64,000 nucleotides of DNA from Fasciola hepatica (GCA_948099385.1 CANUEZ040000069.1:1556001-1620000), one strand, 5' to 3'. Shown: positions 24,441-37,784, counted from the stretch's first letter. The notes: generated from the sequence alone by a model not told the origin. Program-made: numbers and translations.

Positions 24441-25980
24441 CCCACTCGCACACGTCGCGATATCACCTATAGATCTATGTGACTAATAGGTGTTGAGGAA
24501 GTTTATTCCAAGCCGAAATTTGCCGCGTCCTCTGACAATCGCCGATGATAGTCTGTGACTTGGACAGTGAGTGTCTCCTTATTAGCAACCTACAACTGGA
24601 GTGGTCACTCCACTATTCGCAATACGGAGACACGCTCGGTAGCATTCAGCTACACTACCCGTGGTCGTTCTATCAACTGCGAGTCAGAGCAGCCTAATGG
24701 GCTCACCCTATGAACATTGGAATGATCTTATGATCAAATCACATTCCACGAGTTACTTTCGACCAACTGCGAAGCTGATTCCGATAATCGACATTAGAGC
24801 CTACTAAACGCTGTACACCTTCCAGATTACAAATATCGCTCAAATGAGTCAGCCAACGAACAGCTGTTGGTGATTTGTGGATCACTGAGTGGACTCATAT
24901 CATTCAATCTGTGAACGAAACTGAACAAGCTGAACTCTAATCACCAAATAGGAACCGCTGGATTATACGCCGGACTTTTTGACATTAACCCATCGGCTTA
25001 CCATTCAGCCAAAAAGAGCATCATCAGTAAGAGTACCACTATGAATCACTGAAAGCAGGTGTTCAATCTCCAAAATAGCAAGGACACCAGAACCTTACCA
25101 GGACGGTTTAAACGTCACAGCCAAACAGCATCTCCGGTCACGGTGATAACCCTGATGGGCATACCCGAGCACACAGACCACACGACCACGCTCTTGCCAT
25201 ACTCACCAGTTGAATCCTCAGAGCGTGCTATGCAACTCCATCTGCTTACTTCTGAACGGCTTCAGGTACTGTTTACTCTCTTGGAAGTACTTTTAAACTT
25301 TTCCTCGTGGTCGTTATTCCCTAGGATACTTGAAGTTGTGTTGTTAAGAATTATCACCACTGAGAGTGGAGTAGTGGAGATGTAAATCCAAACATGGTTC
25401 GCAATTCAGCTGAGTAGATCGTATTAGAATCGTTTGCTGGATTTTATTTAATTTTCACAAGAAAACTTTTCCCGAATGACAAATAAATGACGAAAGATAA
25501 CTGGGTGAAATTCGTCCCGTCACTTCAGTGATAAACTTATTTTGCATAGATTCTCCAGTGATCCAACTTCTTTGGGTGTTTGTTCAGGTTACCGGAACAT
25601 ATCGCTTATTATTATAAATACGTATGATCCTTACAATTTTGTGAAAACAAGCACAAGTTACCATCCTGAAGTCATTTAAAGTCAAAGTGATCAAAAATGT
25701 TTAGGGAATTTGCAAATCATTATAAATGATTCGGTTCGTACACAAACTGAGTTTTTCAAGGAATCCCACTGACCAAACGATCACGGTGTGTACGTTTCTT
25801 GACGTTATTTTTCACGTTGACCGGCAGTAGTCAGACGGTTACCATCGTGCATTAGGGATAATCACGAAATGAGTTCCATTTCTGCCTCCTCCTATCATTT
25901 CCCACTCGGCAGTCTTTGGTTGGTGACAGACCCCTTCCAGAAATATTGTGCTCTGAGGTGTTGTAAATGAATGATTCAAA
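24441..25980. other. No recognised gene
   Basis: A plus-strand frame of 108 codons at 25059-25385 has no recognised domain. The part up to about 24600 may be the 5' portion of the RTE element. Confidence 0.4.
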
Positions 25981-26041
25981 ACAATATTAATAATACTACT
26001 GTTACTGTTATTATTACTATCATTATTACTTATTGCTTACT
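25981..26041. repeat. Imperfect trinucleotide repeat (TTA/CTA/ATA type)
   Basis: About 60 bases of diverged three-base units built from TTA, CTA, CTG and ATC. It is an old microsatellite. Confidence 0.8.
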
Positions 26042-26296
26042 GCTGAAAGGATAATGGGGGTTCACGGTTCAAAGCTAGTGACGGAATCGAATTGGGTCAT
26101 TTGGTGCTGATATCAGAGCGTGACTCCGGATAACTTAATGGTAACCTTTGAAATTGACTGTCATATACTCCTGGATTTCAGCAGTTCCTTTGTGAATACG
26201 CACAGTTACTGTTTCCCAACAACGATGAAACAGAATTAGAGAGAGAGTGCTCTCAGGGTTGAGGAGAGTGATTATACGGCAAGTTGGATATTTTAC

Positions 26297-26579
26297 CAGT
26301 CAATTTACAATTCCAAATCTTCCCGGTGCCATCCAGATGCAACATGCGAGCCGAGAATGTATTGACAATTAGTGACTTGTGATTGAAATGGAGTATTCCC
26401 TGAGTGAAGCCAAATTCAAAGGTAATATTCTCTTGTTCGGCGAGTTCATAATGAGTATCAAATCTCAGTTTTTGTACGATTATGTCAAACAGAATTGAGT
26501 GTTCTGGGCTTACTGATGTTAATCGCCCAACTACACCATTTTGCTTAGCAAATACGGCGTGCCACCAGTCGATCAGCAA
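26297..26579 (-). CDS. Candidate internal exon of an unidentified host gene
   Basis: An open minus-strand frame (26253-26606) contains a 283-bp block flanked by plausible splice signals. A pyrimidine-rich TTGTCTATCTCAG acceptor ends at 26580, and a GTAAAA donor starts at 26296 (alternative GTAAAT at 26308). The encoded roughly 94 residues have balanced, protein-like composition (LLIDWWHAVFAKQNG at the start, DIIVQKLRFDTHYELAEQEN in the middle, ARMLHLDGTGKIWNCKLTG at the end). They show no stop, low complexity or transposon motif. The beta-rich, amphipathic pattern could suit a large repeat-strand protein, but I do not recognise the family. It could also be a chance open frame. Confidence 0.3.
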
Positions 26580-26606
26580 CTGAGATAGACAATTTTTGTT
26601 AGGCAT

Positions 26607-29600
26607 CCAAGAAACAAACAGGTATCCAATTCAGCTTTCTTCTAGAACGTAGTTTCCAAGCTTTTTTTCTATGAACACGTATTCTGAGTTCTCATTTTGC
26701 GTGTTGATTCCTGCTTGATCTCGGTCTATGTCATCTCTCTCAGACTACGCATTTCCCTAAGTTTATGGTGTGTTCGGCGGAACGTGTAAATGATGATTCA
26801 TGTGACGGCATTTTGCACGAAATGAGCTCAGTGTAACACAAATTAAGACCGGGAAATTCACGTTAGTTTTACAGATGATTACTTTCATGAGTTCAAGATG
26901 ATATATCAATCAAACTTCTCCTTTCTCAAATTGATAGATTTTGATTGCATGAGTGATTTTATATTCTAAAATCATTCGTCAGTCTTAAAGTTAATCAAAA
27001 CTGAACAAGCTACATCTCAGAGTATCCGTCTGATGAAACGCACATAACCAGACGACACACGGATACTGAATTTTTCATCTGAATAACTGTTCACGTCGAT
27101 GTGCCAATTGATGAATCCCCATCAGTGGGTTGATTTAAATCTTCAGAATAATGACTACATTCTTGTTTCCTTCATAAAAAGAAATATAACTCGAAAACTG
27201 GTTCTCCTACTTAGCATTATGAATGTATATTACACCTGGCCAAATGAGCAGTATCGTAATTTAGAGTTCATGAATGACCGAGTCACGTGCAATGTCAATC
27301 GCAAAACTGAAGATCAGCTCATAGCAATGTATGTTTCTTTGAAAATGGACTATACGAATATAGCAATAATCAAACGCAATGTAAACAAGAATGTGATATC
27401 AGAACAACGCTTTCCCTATAAGCATAATTCACAGTGGCTCGTATTGTCGAGAACACCCCTTTTGGCCATGTCCGAAAGGGAGCTTCTGAAAAGAAAGTAA
27501 ATTTTCTGGCTCACAAAGTACACGTTCGTCTTTCGTCATGGGGAACTGCTTCCAGATAAGCAGATTTCCAATGGATGAATATAATTTGTTAACTTTGACA
27601 CAGTTAGTAAGCAGTCAGTTATTTCATTTGAGGATAATTATCTTATGCCTAGTGCTTGGTCTCAAATGGTCGTTAAAACAATTTGCTTGCATACGGGACT
27701 TCATTTAATAGTATCACTCAATACTGGTCCATTTTGATCGAGAACAAAAAGACTATTCAACGGGTTGTATTACCATAATAGACAGTTTCGCCGTTTAGTC
27801 AAAGTAGTAACGTGCTAAGCCTTCTCTGACTTCTGGCTCAGTAAAAACGCGAGCCCTCAGCCAAAAACAGTGTTCTCTAACCTCTGTTCTGTCATGGATT
27901 ATAGCGGGATGGTACACGTTGACTGGTGAAATCAAACTACCAGCACAACTTTCCTATATCCCGATAATGAAGCAACTATTGCTGCTACTCACACGTTATA
28001 ATTGGTTGGGAGCGTGGTAAAGCATCAGACTTCTGATTTTCGGTTTTGGATTAGATTGCTTTCGTGGGTAGATTTAGGAAACCAGTCAACTGTAGAAGCC
28101 TTTTAATTATTTCTTTTCGAAAATATATGGAAACAAGCAAAACGGTGATTTGTTAATTAAGAAAAAACAAACCTCTGTTCGACGACTCATGAGTATACTC
28201 GAGCTTCGTCTTTATCTATTTAATTTTGTTGTTCGCTCTGGTTACAGTGACTGAAGTATGATTGGAGTATGAGCATGGCTGTGAACCTAATACAACACAA
28301 CCCTGAAACCAGCCTTGACAATATTAGTGCACAAAATCAAACAAACAACGTGGTAGACACCATTGAACCATACGGTAAGAAACTGACATCAAGATGTCCC
28401 AAATAGAGGGATTGTGATGCAACCGGTCAAACGTGACGTATGAAAATATGTTCAGGAATGTAGGTGTTGAGAATAAAATTATGCTCTGTTCGATCATTTC
28501 TGTTCTTGAAAACAATGAACGAGATGAAACTGTTTCGATTAATAATGGTGACACACGAAGCAACAACACAGAACCAAGTTAAATGCTATTTGCATTTTTT
28601 CAGCTTTACGAATGATCGCTGAGAGATTCTATATCACCATTATGCGGGTAAGAGCACCAACTAACCACTGCAGCTTAATTTCAACATCAAATTTTATGAC
28701 ATTATTCTATCGGTACTCTTCGAATCTAAAACTGTTTTATTGTTCATCCAAAATAGGGTTGCTTCTGTGCGAAATAAGAGCAGAATGCACGTGAACTGTC
28801 AACTGGAATTATTCAAAGTTCAGTGTACATTGTGTTTTTTAAGTCGTGAAAAAGATTTTGGAAATGCCTCCTATCCTGCCTGAACTTCACTCTGCACCGG
28901 GCTACTTTTATGCTTCTCGGTAGGCAAATTATCGAAAAATCCTCTTGGGCTCAGAGAAGTCAACCTGATTGCTCAGACCGTATATCTTGCACACTGAAAA
29001 AATTCTCGTTCGTAAAAGCTTTTGTGCAACCAAGATTATTGACGGGTAAATATCGGCAGATTTCTTTGTGCTCTGCGAGGAGTTGGTTTAGTTTAAATGT
29101 TGTGAAGCTAGTGGTTCAAATAGCTTCCCGACTGTAGCATAGTATGCAATAAAAAGTCAATGTTATCAGTACCGGTTCCGTCTGAATATATCAAACAATT
29201 AAAATTTCGAATCTGCAGAGCTTATAAAATGATGGAAAATGCGATCCATATGGTACATATAAAACAGCTTAAACGCATGCAAATCTTATTTCAAAAGATC
29301 CCTGATATGAACCATAAGGAGTATTACCACTCAACCAGCGAATCAGATGTTATAGCCCCTCTAACGCCATAATTTTCTTTTCTATCACTCATCGGGAACC
29401 GTAAATATGTCATGCCGTGGTAAATAATAAGCAGATGAATTCAGTTATGTCAGCAAGGAAATTTGCCACGTGCTTCAGAGACACGTGATTTCCCACTCCC
29501 AACCAGAGATCAGTTGACCAACTGCAATACAAGACGTCCATGCAGTCCAAACTAACGCTTATCTTACGGCGTACTTTAATACACGTTCGTTCTTACTCAC

Positions 29601-31620
29601 ATGCTTCTATTCGACTGCTGATTACTGGACACAACTGGTGTTCCGCTTAGATCGGTCTTTTATTAATTAGCCGAATCAACATCACCAATCCGACTACGGG
29701 TTTATTTGTGTATATTGTGTTGGACTGCAATAATTTAATTCAAAAGGCTGCATCAAGTTGTCAAATAGGTATGGCTAATAATCACTACGCAGGCGGTGGT
29801 TCTCCGTGCCAAAGTCCCTTCAATGACTACCTTAGAAAACAATAAAGTTTGTTCTGGTAGGATGCACAAGAACTGCAATTATTGTGTGCATGATCATTTG
29901 CGCGTACGGTGTAACTTTTAAAACACTGTGTTGTTTCCTAAGTATCACTAGAACGCCAAAGAGTCCAGAGGGACACTGGATGGTTGTAAATATTGGATAA
30001 CTTGGTTTTCATAGCAGTCCGTTGGAATTTCGTGACTTTACCTGAGGATAAATTTTTCCCCCTTCCTCAAAATTTCACCGAAATCTGGTTATCGGTTCAT
30101 ACTCCGGGAAGATCCCCAATCGCTTTCCAGGACAAAAAATTAAGGTTTTCATGGCCACCCCGTTACTTGGGCGACCTCTCCCACGGCATCTCAGAAACTG
30201 AAACGTAGTATGCTAAACATTGCAACTATTTGCCATGCTGCATCAACCAAAGAGGAATAAATGGCTTATCTGATGATGATCCTCAAAGTAAACAAAGTGA
30301 TCTTTCGTAGTGTTCTGAGTGTATATTTACCCCATCTCACTCAGCTTTGTCGAATGATGAGTATACTCCACGCACCATTCAATTACACAAAGTGCAATCT
30401 TTCAAGTACATTGAAGTGACGTTAAGCACTGATGATCTCGTTGTCAGTTGTGTGCGCGAATCGTGCTGACTTAGAATTCGAATTTGGTAGCTCAGGCAAT
30501 TTCGCATGGCAATTACCAACACACACTATTTCTCGTGACACCGATTGTACTGTGACTGTGGACACGAAATTGTCATTTGCTGTCACGATGACTACCAAGT
30601 TTCTCATTCTTTCCTTTATAATCTGAATTCAAATGCTTACAAGACGCGCTATATTAGGCCATTTGAGATGCACCGAAAACAATCTCGTTTCCTATCAGGT
30701 GTTCTGATCTTTCACCCGGATATTTTCAATTAACTCTGCGCTGAATCTACGTTCACTTTTCCGTTTGTTTCTCAACACTTTACAAAACCTACTCGGTATC
30801 GTCATGGTAGTTGCACACCACACACACGTCGCCAACGTCACGTGAGACGTACAATGGCATGGGCGACTAAGACAAACCGGGAACAAAGGGTTCAGCTCCA
30901 TCCGGTATCGAAATGCAATACACCTGCTGTTTAAGCCATGACGGATAAGGGAGACCACGGAGCAGACAGGCCTTGGTTGAAGGCTGGGTTACTGAGTGAG
31001 CGCACCTGAGTACGTGCACAAATGTGCACAATCTAAGAACAGCAGCGGAACTGTTTGCATGATTTACATGGACTGAGGCCTCCTATCCTGAAAGTAGCAC
31101 AAGTATTTTCGTATCTGAACAGGTTTGGTGCGCAAACGTGGCTTGGAAATGGTGCGTTCACCAAAGAGAATACAACTCAACCTGGGTACACACATCACTG
31201 CGTGGTTGACGCGTGCCTCAGTGACGACAGATAACCAGCCCCACTGCGTTTTATTTTTGTTCCTTGCTTGTACTTAGGTGTGCATACACAGAGATGCGCT
31301 CACTCAGTCACCTAGCTTTCACTCAATGCCTGTCTGTCCTGTGGTTTTTTGATCGCCAGCCATGGACAACAGGTGTTTCGATTGATTACACTAACTCAAG
31401 TGGGAAAACCCATTTGTCTTCGAATCATCGCAGTTTACTGGTAGAGCACAATGAATATGCAGGCTGCTGGGTCATGTATTCGTACACGGTGACAACCTGC
31501 ATCTCATTCGAAGATCAAATATAATGCATTTTTCTTCTGAGGGGTCAGGTTACGCTGCCCAATGCATAATCAATGCACAAATGTCTAAAACACGCCCTCG
31601 TGAATGCATGGTGTAGGTGG
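26607..31620. other. No recognised gene
   Basis: Five kilobases with only short frames. The longest, 133 codons on the plus strand at 27099-27500, is unidentified and lacks obvious splice signals or motifs. A degraded tRNA-like patch may occur near 28010-28060. No LINE, LTR or transposase blocks were recognised, so this may be intronic. Confidence 0.35.
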
Positions 31621-31640
31621 ACACACACACACACACACAC
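31621..31640. repeat. (AC)10 microsatellite
   Basis: Twenty bases of perfect AC repeat. Confidence 0.97.
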
Positions 31641-32253
31641 TGACTGTCGGGGTGTCTTTTGATAGGAATTCAGCTCAGCTGGGATATACAGAATAAGCCG
31701 CGGTTCATGCAGCTCCTTCACATGGCTTGGTCTACCCCCAAGACAGTCGGGTTGGATTTGTTGAGAACAGGAGGCCTTAGGCTATGAGAAGCATGCGGAA
31801 AATTTCGCAGCAGTCATCCGGATGGGCCAAAACCATCGCTGCTACGTTTTCACCTTGTTCGAAGGCCAATTGTTCACGAAAGCTTTCATCTGCGTAAGTC
31901 AACGGGGCACACGATAACAGTCACCAACGAAAATCAGATTTCAGCACCGGAAAATCTCTTGGCCAGTGAACCCAGAACTTTTATTCGAACAGCCTCCAGC
32001 AGATTGCGAATATCAACGGCGTCGGTTTTTAAAATTATCGGGAAACAAAGATACCGAAGCTACAGGCAACATCCAGTCCAAAATGTTTTCCAAGGATTTC
32101 CCTAGCGGATGGACTTCTGTGATTGGTTATTTCAGAGACTCTCCATCCAACCAACGCTATTCGCAGATATAAGAGCTATAAACATGGCAGGAGTCGACAC
32201 AAGGCTAACCCATTTGACTATTACGAAAGTATATTCATAGAGTGTATCGTTGG
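31641..32253. other. No recognised gene
   Basis: A 68-codon plus-strand frame (31966-32172) carries no known motif. The N-terminal part of the mariner-type transposase found at 32712 was looked for here and not seen. Confidence 0.4.
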
Positions 32254-32425
32254 CCCGAGGAGCCGGAATTGTATGTAATGGAAAATCCCCTTGCATTTTT
32301 AACATCCAAAGGTCGGATGCCGCGAGCCGGAATCGAACCGCCGACCTTCCGCATACCGGGTAGATGTTCTACCAACTTAGCTATCGCGGTCCGGATAGTC
32401 GGGTGTGAATAACGCAAGTGAATAA
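32254..32425 (-). mobile_element. tRNA-derived SINE, minus-strand copy
   Basis: The reverse strand has an intact pol III A box (TAGCTAAGTTGG, 32372-32383) and B box (GGTTCGATTCC, 32329-32339) in tRNA-like spacing. The ends of the tRNA-like part can pair (CCGCGA with TCGCGG). The homology to the copy at 32532 extends on both sides of the tRNA-like part. There is a 5' extension with a TTCACTTG-TTATTCACAC stretch, and a 3' body with a GGATGT-AAAA stretch followed by GCAAG and TTTTCC, so it is a SINE rather than a tRNA gene. Frames reading LVEHLPGMRKVGGS on this strand are translations of it. Confidence 0.75.
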
Positions 32426-32531
32426 TCCCCTTCATCCGTGTGCTGTTCGTCCCATTGGGACGAGGTTAGCCCAAAGATTAAAACCAGGACAGATACTGTG
32501 TATCATTGGAATGGTGGTTCGCTCATTATGG

Positions 32532-32697
32532 ATCATTCACTTGTGTTATTCACACGCTACTGTCCGGACCGCAATAGCTCAGCTGGTAAAGCGTCTGCCC
32601 GGTATACGGAGGGTCTCCGGTACGACTGCGGCTCTCGACATCCGACTTTTCGATGTGAAAAACGCAAGCGAATTTTCCGTTACATATTAAGAAAGTA
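32532..32697 (+). mobile_element. tRNA-derived SINE, plus-strand copy
   Basis: Same family as the copy ending at 32254, opposite orientation. The A box TAGCTCAGCTGG is at 32575-32586; the B box region at 32619-32629 (GGTACGACTGC) has drifted from the pol III consensus, so this copy is probably silent. The shared 5' extension starts at about 32532, and the shared 3' body (CATCCGAC, GATGTGAAAAACGCAAGCG, TTTTCCGTTACATA) ends near 32690. It lies just before the transposase relic. Confidence 0.75.
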
Positions 32698-32711
32698 ATA
32701 GACAAGGTGAT

Positions 32712-33203
32712 ACCAAAGCAAATGTTTGGTGCGGCATTCACCGTTCGAGAATGATTGGTCCTGTTTTCCTCCCAGACAAGGTTAGTGCAACCGCCTATTT
32801 GCATGCGATGAAGGAGACACTTCCTTAGTGTCTGGAAATTGCACCTTTATCAAGCTTCGTAAGAACATACTTTCAGCAGGACTGAACACCGGCACATACT
32901 TCATCCATTGTTACCAACTGGCTTCACGAGGAGTTTCTGTTGTAGCAGATAGGACGAAAGGGACCTACGCAATAGTCTTCGCCATCTCCAGAATTAACCC
33001 CACTGGATTTTTTTCAGTGTGAGTATGTTAAGCGAGAAGTTCACGATCCAAAGCCGGAGACCCTGGATGAGTTGAAAGCTCGGATCCAATCTGTATGTGG
33101 AGCGATTCCAACGTTAGTGCTGCAGGCAGTTCAACATAATATGGTTCGAAGGTTGTGGATTTGCCTGGAGCAAGATGATGGAGTTTTTGAGCACCTACTA
33201 TAA
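32712..33203 (+). pseudogene. mariner/Tc1-superfamily transposase, C-terminal half, four in-frame stops
   Basis: A single plus-strand frame runs 164 codons from TKANVWCGIHRSRMIGPVFL to the natural stop after FEHLL. It contains FQQD (second catalytic Asp, codon 32880-32882), NWLHEEF, IGRKGP, and SPELTPLDFF, where the third catalytic position is Glu (32991-32993), 36 residues after the second Asp. The C-terminal block VKREVHDPKPETLDELKARI is typical of the superfamily. Stops are at 32826, 32883, 32943 and 32973, but no frameshift is visible. The N-terminal half with the helix-turn-helix domains is missing, its place taken by the two SINE copies. It would have been a cut-and-paste transposase; it is now dead. 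Confidence 0.8.
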
Positions 33204-33205
33204 CG

Positions 33206-36200
33206 GTAAATGCGGTGCCCGTTGGGAACAGAACGGTCTATTTATTCTTTTCAGATCCGGAGAATGATCAAACGGTCTTTCTGAGGACCAACACAACCTG
33301 ATTGCCCTTACCATTTTTGGCCACATTAATTTTTCAACGTACTCACTCTGAGGCACTTGGGAGAGAGAACCGCCGCGTATGTACTTTGCTTAATGCATAA
33401 TGTAATCAGTCTAATCTAGACAGAGCAATAGGTAAAATGCCCACCAAGCGGTGGGAGACGCTATAATCAGCCCAAACATAACGAGTCTGCCATTCAGGCT
33501 GAATTGGCATTGATAACCACCGGCTTCATAACCTGTTTCACGAAATCGGTTTTATTTCGTGGCCACTGCAAAAACACTGGTCTACGGGTGCCAGTGGTCG
33601 GGATCGCACATGACTGATGTGGACCTGTATCACGGATGAGCTGAGTACGGCTGCTATGACGGATAAACTGAGCTGTTGTTCATTTGCACCTCTAAGATAC
33701 AACATGTGAACTGAATTGACTGTGTAATTGAGGAACGGAAAAGTAGGGCTGGATCGAGACGATCAGTAGAGTGATAAGGTTACTTGGATGTACTAGGATA
33801 ACCGCTGTTCTTTGACCAACACTCAGTAAACTCCCCATGACTGAAGGATGAAAAAAAAATCAAACTAATAGGTCTGCCGGGGATTCATCGTTTTTGAAAA
33901 CTACCGATACGCGTGTGCATGTGTTCGCCAACTACGACACACAGACAGTGGTGACATAATCTTATGAAGGGTAGGATGAAACCCTTCATTGGAGGATTTT
34001 AATGCACCCGACTGCACGAGTGTGCATGACCAGAAAAACAATACGCCGCTTAAGGGGGTACAACTGAAGGGGTGCAGTGACCCAACATTGACTGACGGGG
34101 TCGTTGACGGGGGAAGTGTGTTGGGAGTGTGCGAATCGCCAACATCGGAGGGTCTCGGAACATCTACTATTAGTGATTTTAGTGACGGTCACAGAACGAC
34201 TTACTGGTCCCATTAGGGCAGCGGAATGAACACATGGTATGCTGCAAGGACAAACTAAAAGTTGACAAGCTCAAAACTAACGTTAGTCCGGTATACCCAA
34301 CACATCCTTATCTCATTAGGGTGGTTGCGATTAGGAATAGATATAAACGGGTGCATATCAAGACAATTAAGACCTAATTCATTTATTTCGGTCGTTATTT
34401 CCGTGTTTCGGACGACTAACTGAAGGGGTTATGGTGAACATATAGATGCATCTTTTGTAGCTCCATGTTTGTGAATACGTACTGATGAACTAGCTAGTCA
34501 TTTCAACTTGAACTGTAAAACAGTGGATGATCGAAATTTATAACAAATGTGGATCACTTGTCCTTGCGGTCTCGCTGCCAAGTCATCATACTTTTGAAGC
34601 AACTTTACGACCGATTTAGTGGTGCGGTAACAGGAATACCAGTCTTTAGCACGCCTTTATTGAGATGAATGGGCGTGGGTAGTAGCTCGTTCGACAACGT
34701 CTTTTAACTCCTGATCTGTATCACTACCAAACGTACTCCATGTATTTCTATATACTGTACCGTTACCGATATGGCCGAATTGATGTTACTCAGAAATCTA
34801 GGCGACTACGTGGCTCAATAAAAGTCCTTATTTTTAACACAGGTTGATTGCAACTTTTCCAGTTTTGTCGATTTAATTCAAATTGTGGTGTTGCTGTACG
34901 GTTTTTCGCAAGCAGCAGTGTTCGTCTGTTAGGAAACTGACTAATTAAAGGTGAATAATAACACTGAACTGTGATATCATTTCAATGGACGTTTCCAAAA
35001 TGACAAAATCTTTCACTAGAAGACCAGAAGAAGTGATAAGGTAACAACAAGTTCCGGTAAGAACTGCGGACATGTTCAAGATTCTCCAACTTCCCTGTTA
35101 TGTTACTTTACCATAACAAAAGAAAAGCTGTCACACGCTGGGAGGACGAAGCAACAAACCTCGACAGAATGGCCATACGGACACTTTGCATCATTACGCC
35201 AGGAAAAATGACCCACACAAACTAATCGGACCAATTTCGAAAGCCATTGGTGAGATCTTTTCAGATATGCCAAGGTTATCAAGGGAATGGAATGCAACTA
35301 TGAAACAACACTGCAGCGAAACTCCAAGGAAACGAGTGAGAATTATTATCAGGAAAAGTCAAGAAAGTTCAAACAGTGGCTAGGAAAATCCAACTATTCA
35401 ATTTTAACTACGGGCCAATGTCTCCTTGGACTTCCTTGGTGTTCTAGTGCAAATAAAGAGATAGCGCGAATTATGCTAAATGCTACACTACAAGTAGGCC
35501 AGTGAAGAAAAGAAATTTCACGACTGAATAAAGCACCGTACAAGAAGCGACATTTATGAGCAATAAGTGAATAGAAAGCGCAGTGAGTAGTTATCATGAG
35601 TGCGCCGAACGCGGTTAGATGAGAGCTTTCAATGAATTGTACGACTGCTTGAATCACTATATAAGACAACATATAACGCAAACGAAATCTGAAATGTGAT
35701 GAATCAGATTTGCGGGAGGATGTTGGTTATGTGAAACACAACTTGGCATCATCTATCGCAAGTTGGAATAAATGATCACTGACTTGTGTGGAAATCGTTA
35801 TTTCAGGTGTATAAAACACACAAAGTCACTTCAGAGGAGATCGAAATGCATGCGATTTGATAGGTTCGCATCTTTACCGTTCACAAACCATCAATCTCGC
35901 TTATTAACGTTCCAAAAAGACAGCGTACATTCCATTTCGTGAATCTTAAAACGCATACACGCAAGACAAAAGCCGAGAAGTGAGTCATCCTGTTTGATTT
36001 TCTTTTACTAATATAAACAGGAGATTTAATAACAAAACAAGAGTGATTTTGACTTTACAATTTACCGTAACCTGTTTATAACACAAATCAAATTAACTTT
36101 GCAGATTCTGTAGCAAGTCTCCTGCTATGATAAGAATGAATGTTTGTTTGCTTTCAAGTGCCGAAATTTTTCAACAAAAAAGTCGAATGATTTCGAAATC

Positions 36201-37414
36201 GATTTGTTGACTGATTTGGGGCCACGTGAATTTATGGACTGTTCATTACAGATTATTTCGTACTATATGGGTCATGCCCTTAGATTTTGGGTTCCGGTCG
36301 GATTTACCCTATAATTACCATACATTATTCATTTGTTTGCGACAAAATTAATTTATCGATGCAGTGATCACCAATTTATTCACGCAAAATCACGTATTTA
36401 TCACCTCCGTTCTCGAATAGTCACTCTGTACGTCCACTGTTTTCTTCATAAAAATTTGTTGATTTATCTGACTTCTACTGAACACCCTCAAATGCTACGC
36501 ACTGGGTAATTTATTTGTCGGTAAATTTTGATTGACACCTGTGTCTGTTGTTGGTGATTGATGCTTCTGTTGTCTATTCATCAGTCAGCATCGTGATCAC
36601 ATTTCGATTGTCTTCATATTTTTCACATTTTTACTCACTCTCTGATGACACTTTCCCTCATTCATCAATGATTGCTTATTTTAATATTGTAGTTTTGCGT
36701 TTTATTTCATGCTCTCAGAATCAGTGGTTTTGGTTTGGGCATGCTAAACAGTACGTCGATTCAGAGTGAACAACCAAAGAAGTTCAAATGGATGTGAAAA
36801 CCAAAACAATCAAGAGTATGATCTTGGGAACTTAATTACAGCGGGCGGAAGAGGTTTTGAACATTATTCCAGCTGGAAAAGTTTCTGAAATTGAGTAGAC
36901 AGACGACTTACTCTTTTTGTGATTGAAGATCCTGGCGAGTTATGAAAGCTTCTGAACAGAATGTGCAAAAATGTGACAACTTTCGGAAAATATTACAGGT
37001 CTACGCCTTTCATGATTATGTTGTGGGACTTATTTAGTCCTAAACAAATCCACTCATATGACCTGAGGTTTGAGCGTGAAATTTGGTGTCCGAATTTCAG
37101 CCAGCCTAACAAGTTATCATCAATCCCACACCTCATAGTATTGGTATTTCATGTCAAGGAGCGGAATTTTCCAAAGGATCGAGCTTTAGTTTTCAGATAT
37201 TCCCATTAAAACCACTTGTCCGTACCTTTTACTATCAGCCTACGACCAGGTTACGTACGGCCAGTGAATGTTTATTATGAACTTTGATCATGTAGGATAT
37301 GATAAAACACTACCTTCGGTGTTCTCATCTGTCGTTTTGTTCCTGCTTGAAAACGAGATTTCTTTCGTACTGTGTTTCGAGAGCTTTTGAAATTATCGAA
37401 ATTTTAAAGTTATC
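33206..37414. other. No recognised gene
   Basis: Frames of 60-95 codons only (for example 35287-35505 and 35394-35681). None shows a recognised domain. At 33989-34216 both strands are open over nearly the same span; a GDFN-like match there is too short to call a LINE endonuclease. Confidence 0.35.
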
Positions 37415-37505
37415 TGGCTCCCGGGGGGATTCGGACACGCGTGGTTTCCACCCACGGTTTTGTGCTCCGAATACTCTACCTGTTGAGTTACTGGGTCATA
37501 TCAAA
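37415..37505 (-). mobile_element. tRNA-derived SINE remnant, minus strand
   Basis: The reverse strand carries an A-box-like stretch (AACTCAACAGGTAGAGTA, around 37477-37495) and a B-box-like GTCCGAATCCC near 37426-37436, followed by CCCGGGAG. The tRNA-like spacing is retained, but the A box departs from consensus. It probably belongs to the same family as the copy at 37.8 kb (shared CCCG-CGGGA end). Confidence 0.5.
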
Positions 37506-37784
37506 GGGCTCCGGATATTTTGCGTATGAATAATACTTCATCCACCCAAAATATAGTGGAGCATAACATCCAACACAGTGAACTAGCTTTAAACATTCGG
37601 ATCATTACAAAACTGATCAGACCTGCCAAACTCCTGTCCGAGATAAAGCGTGCCTGTGAATTCAACCAGTAGACATTGGTTGCTTCAAAGGAAAATCCTG
37701 TTGTATGTAGTCAAATTACAAGTTAGATCACTGTGGACGATGCCCGGTGTATTATTAATTTGCGTGGGCAAACTAAGATCCACA

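Noticed and set aside
32254..32425. Functional tRNA gene
   Set aside because: Pol III boxes are intact, but similarity to the second copy extends well outside the tRNA-like part and the anticodon arm is irregular, which fits a SINE.
33989..34216. 75-codon frames open on both strands, with an EDFNAPD match to LINE endonuclease
   Set aside because: The match is seven residues only and nothing after it aligns; overlapping open frames of this size occur by chance.
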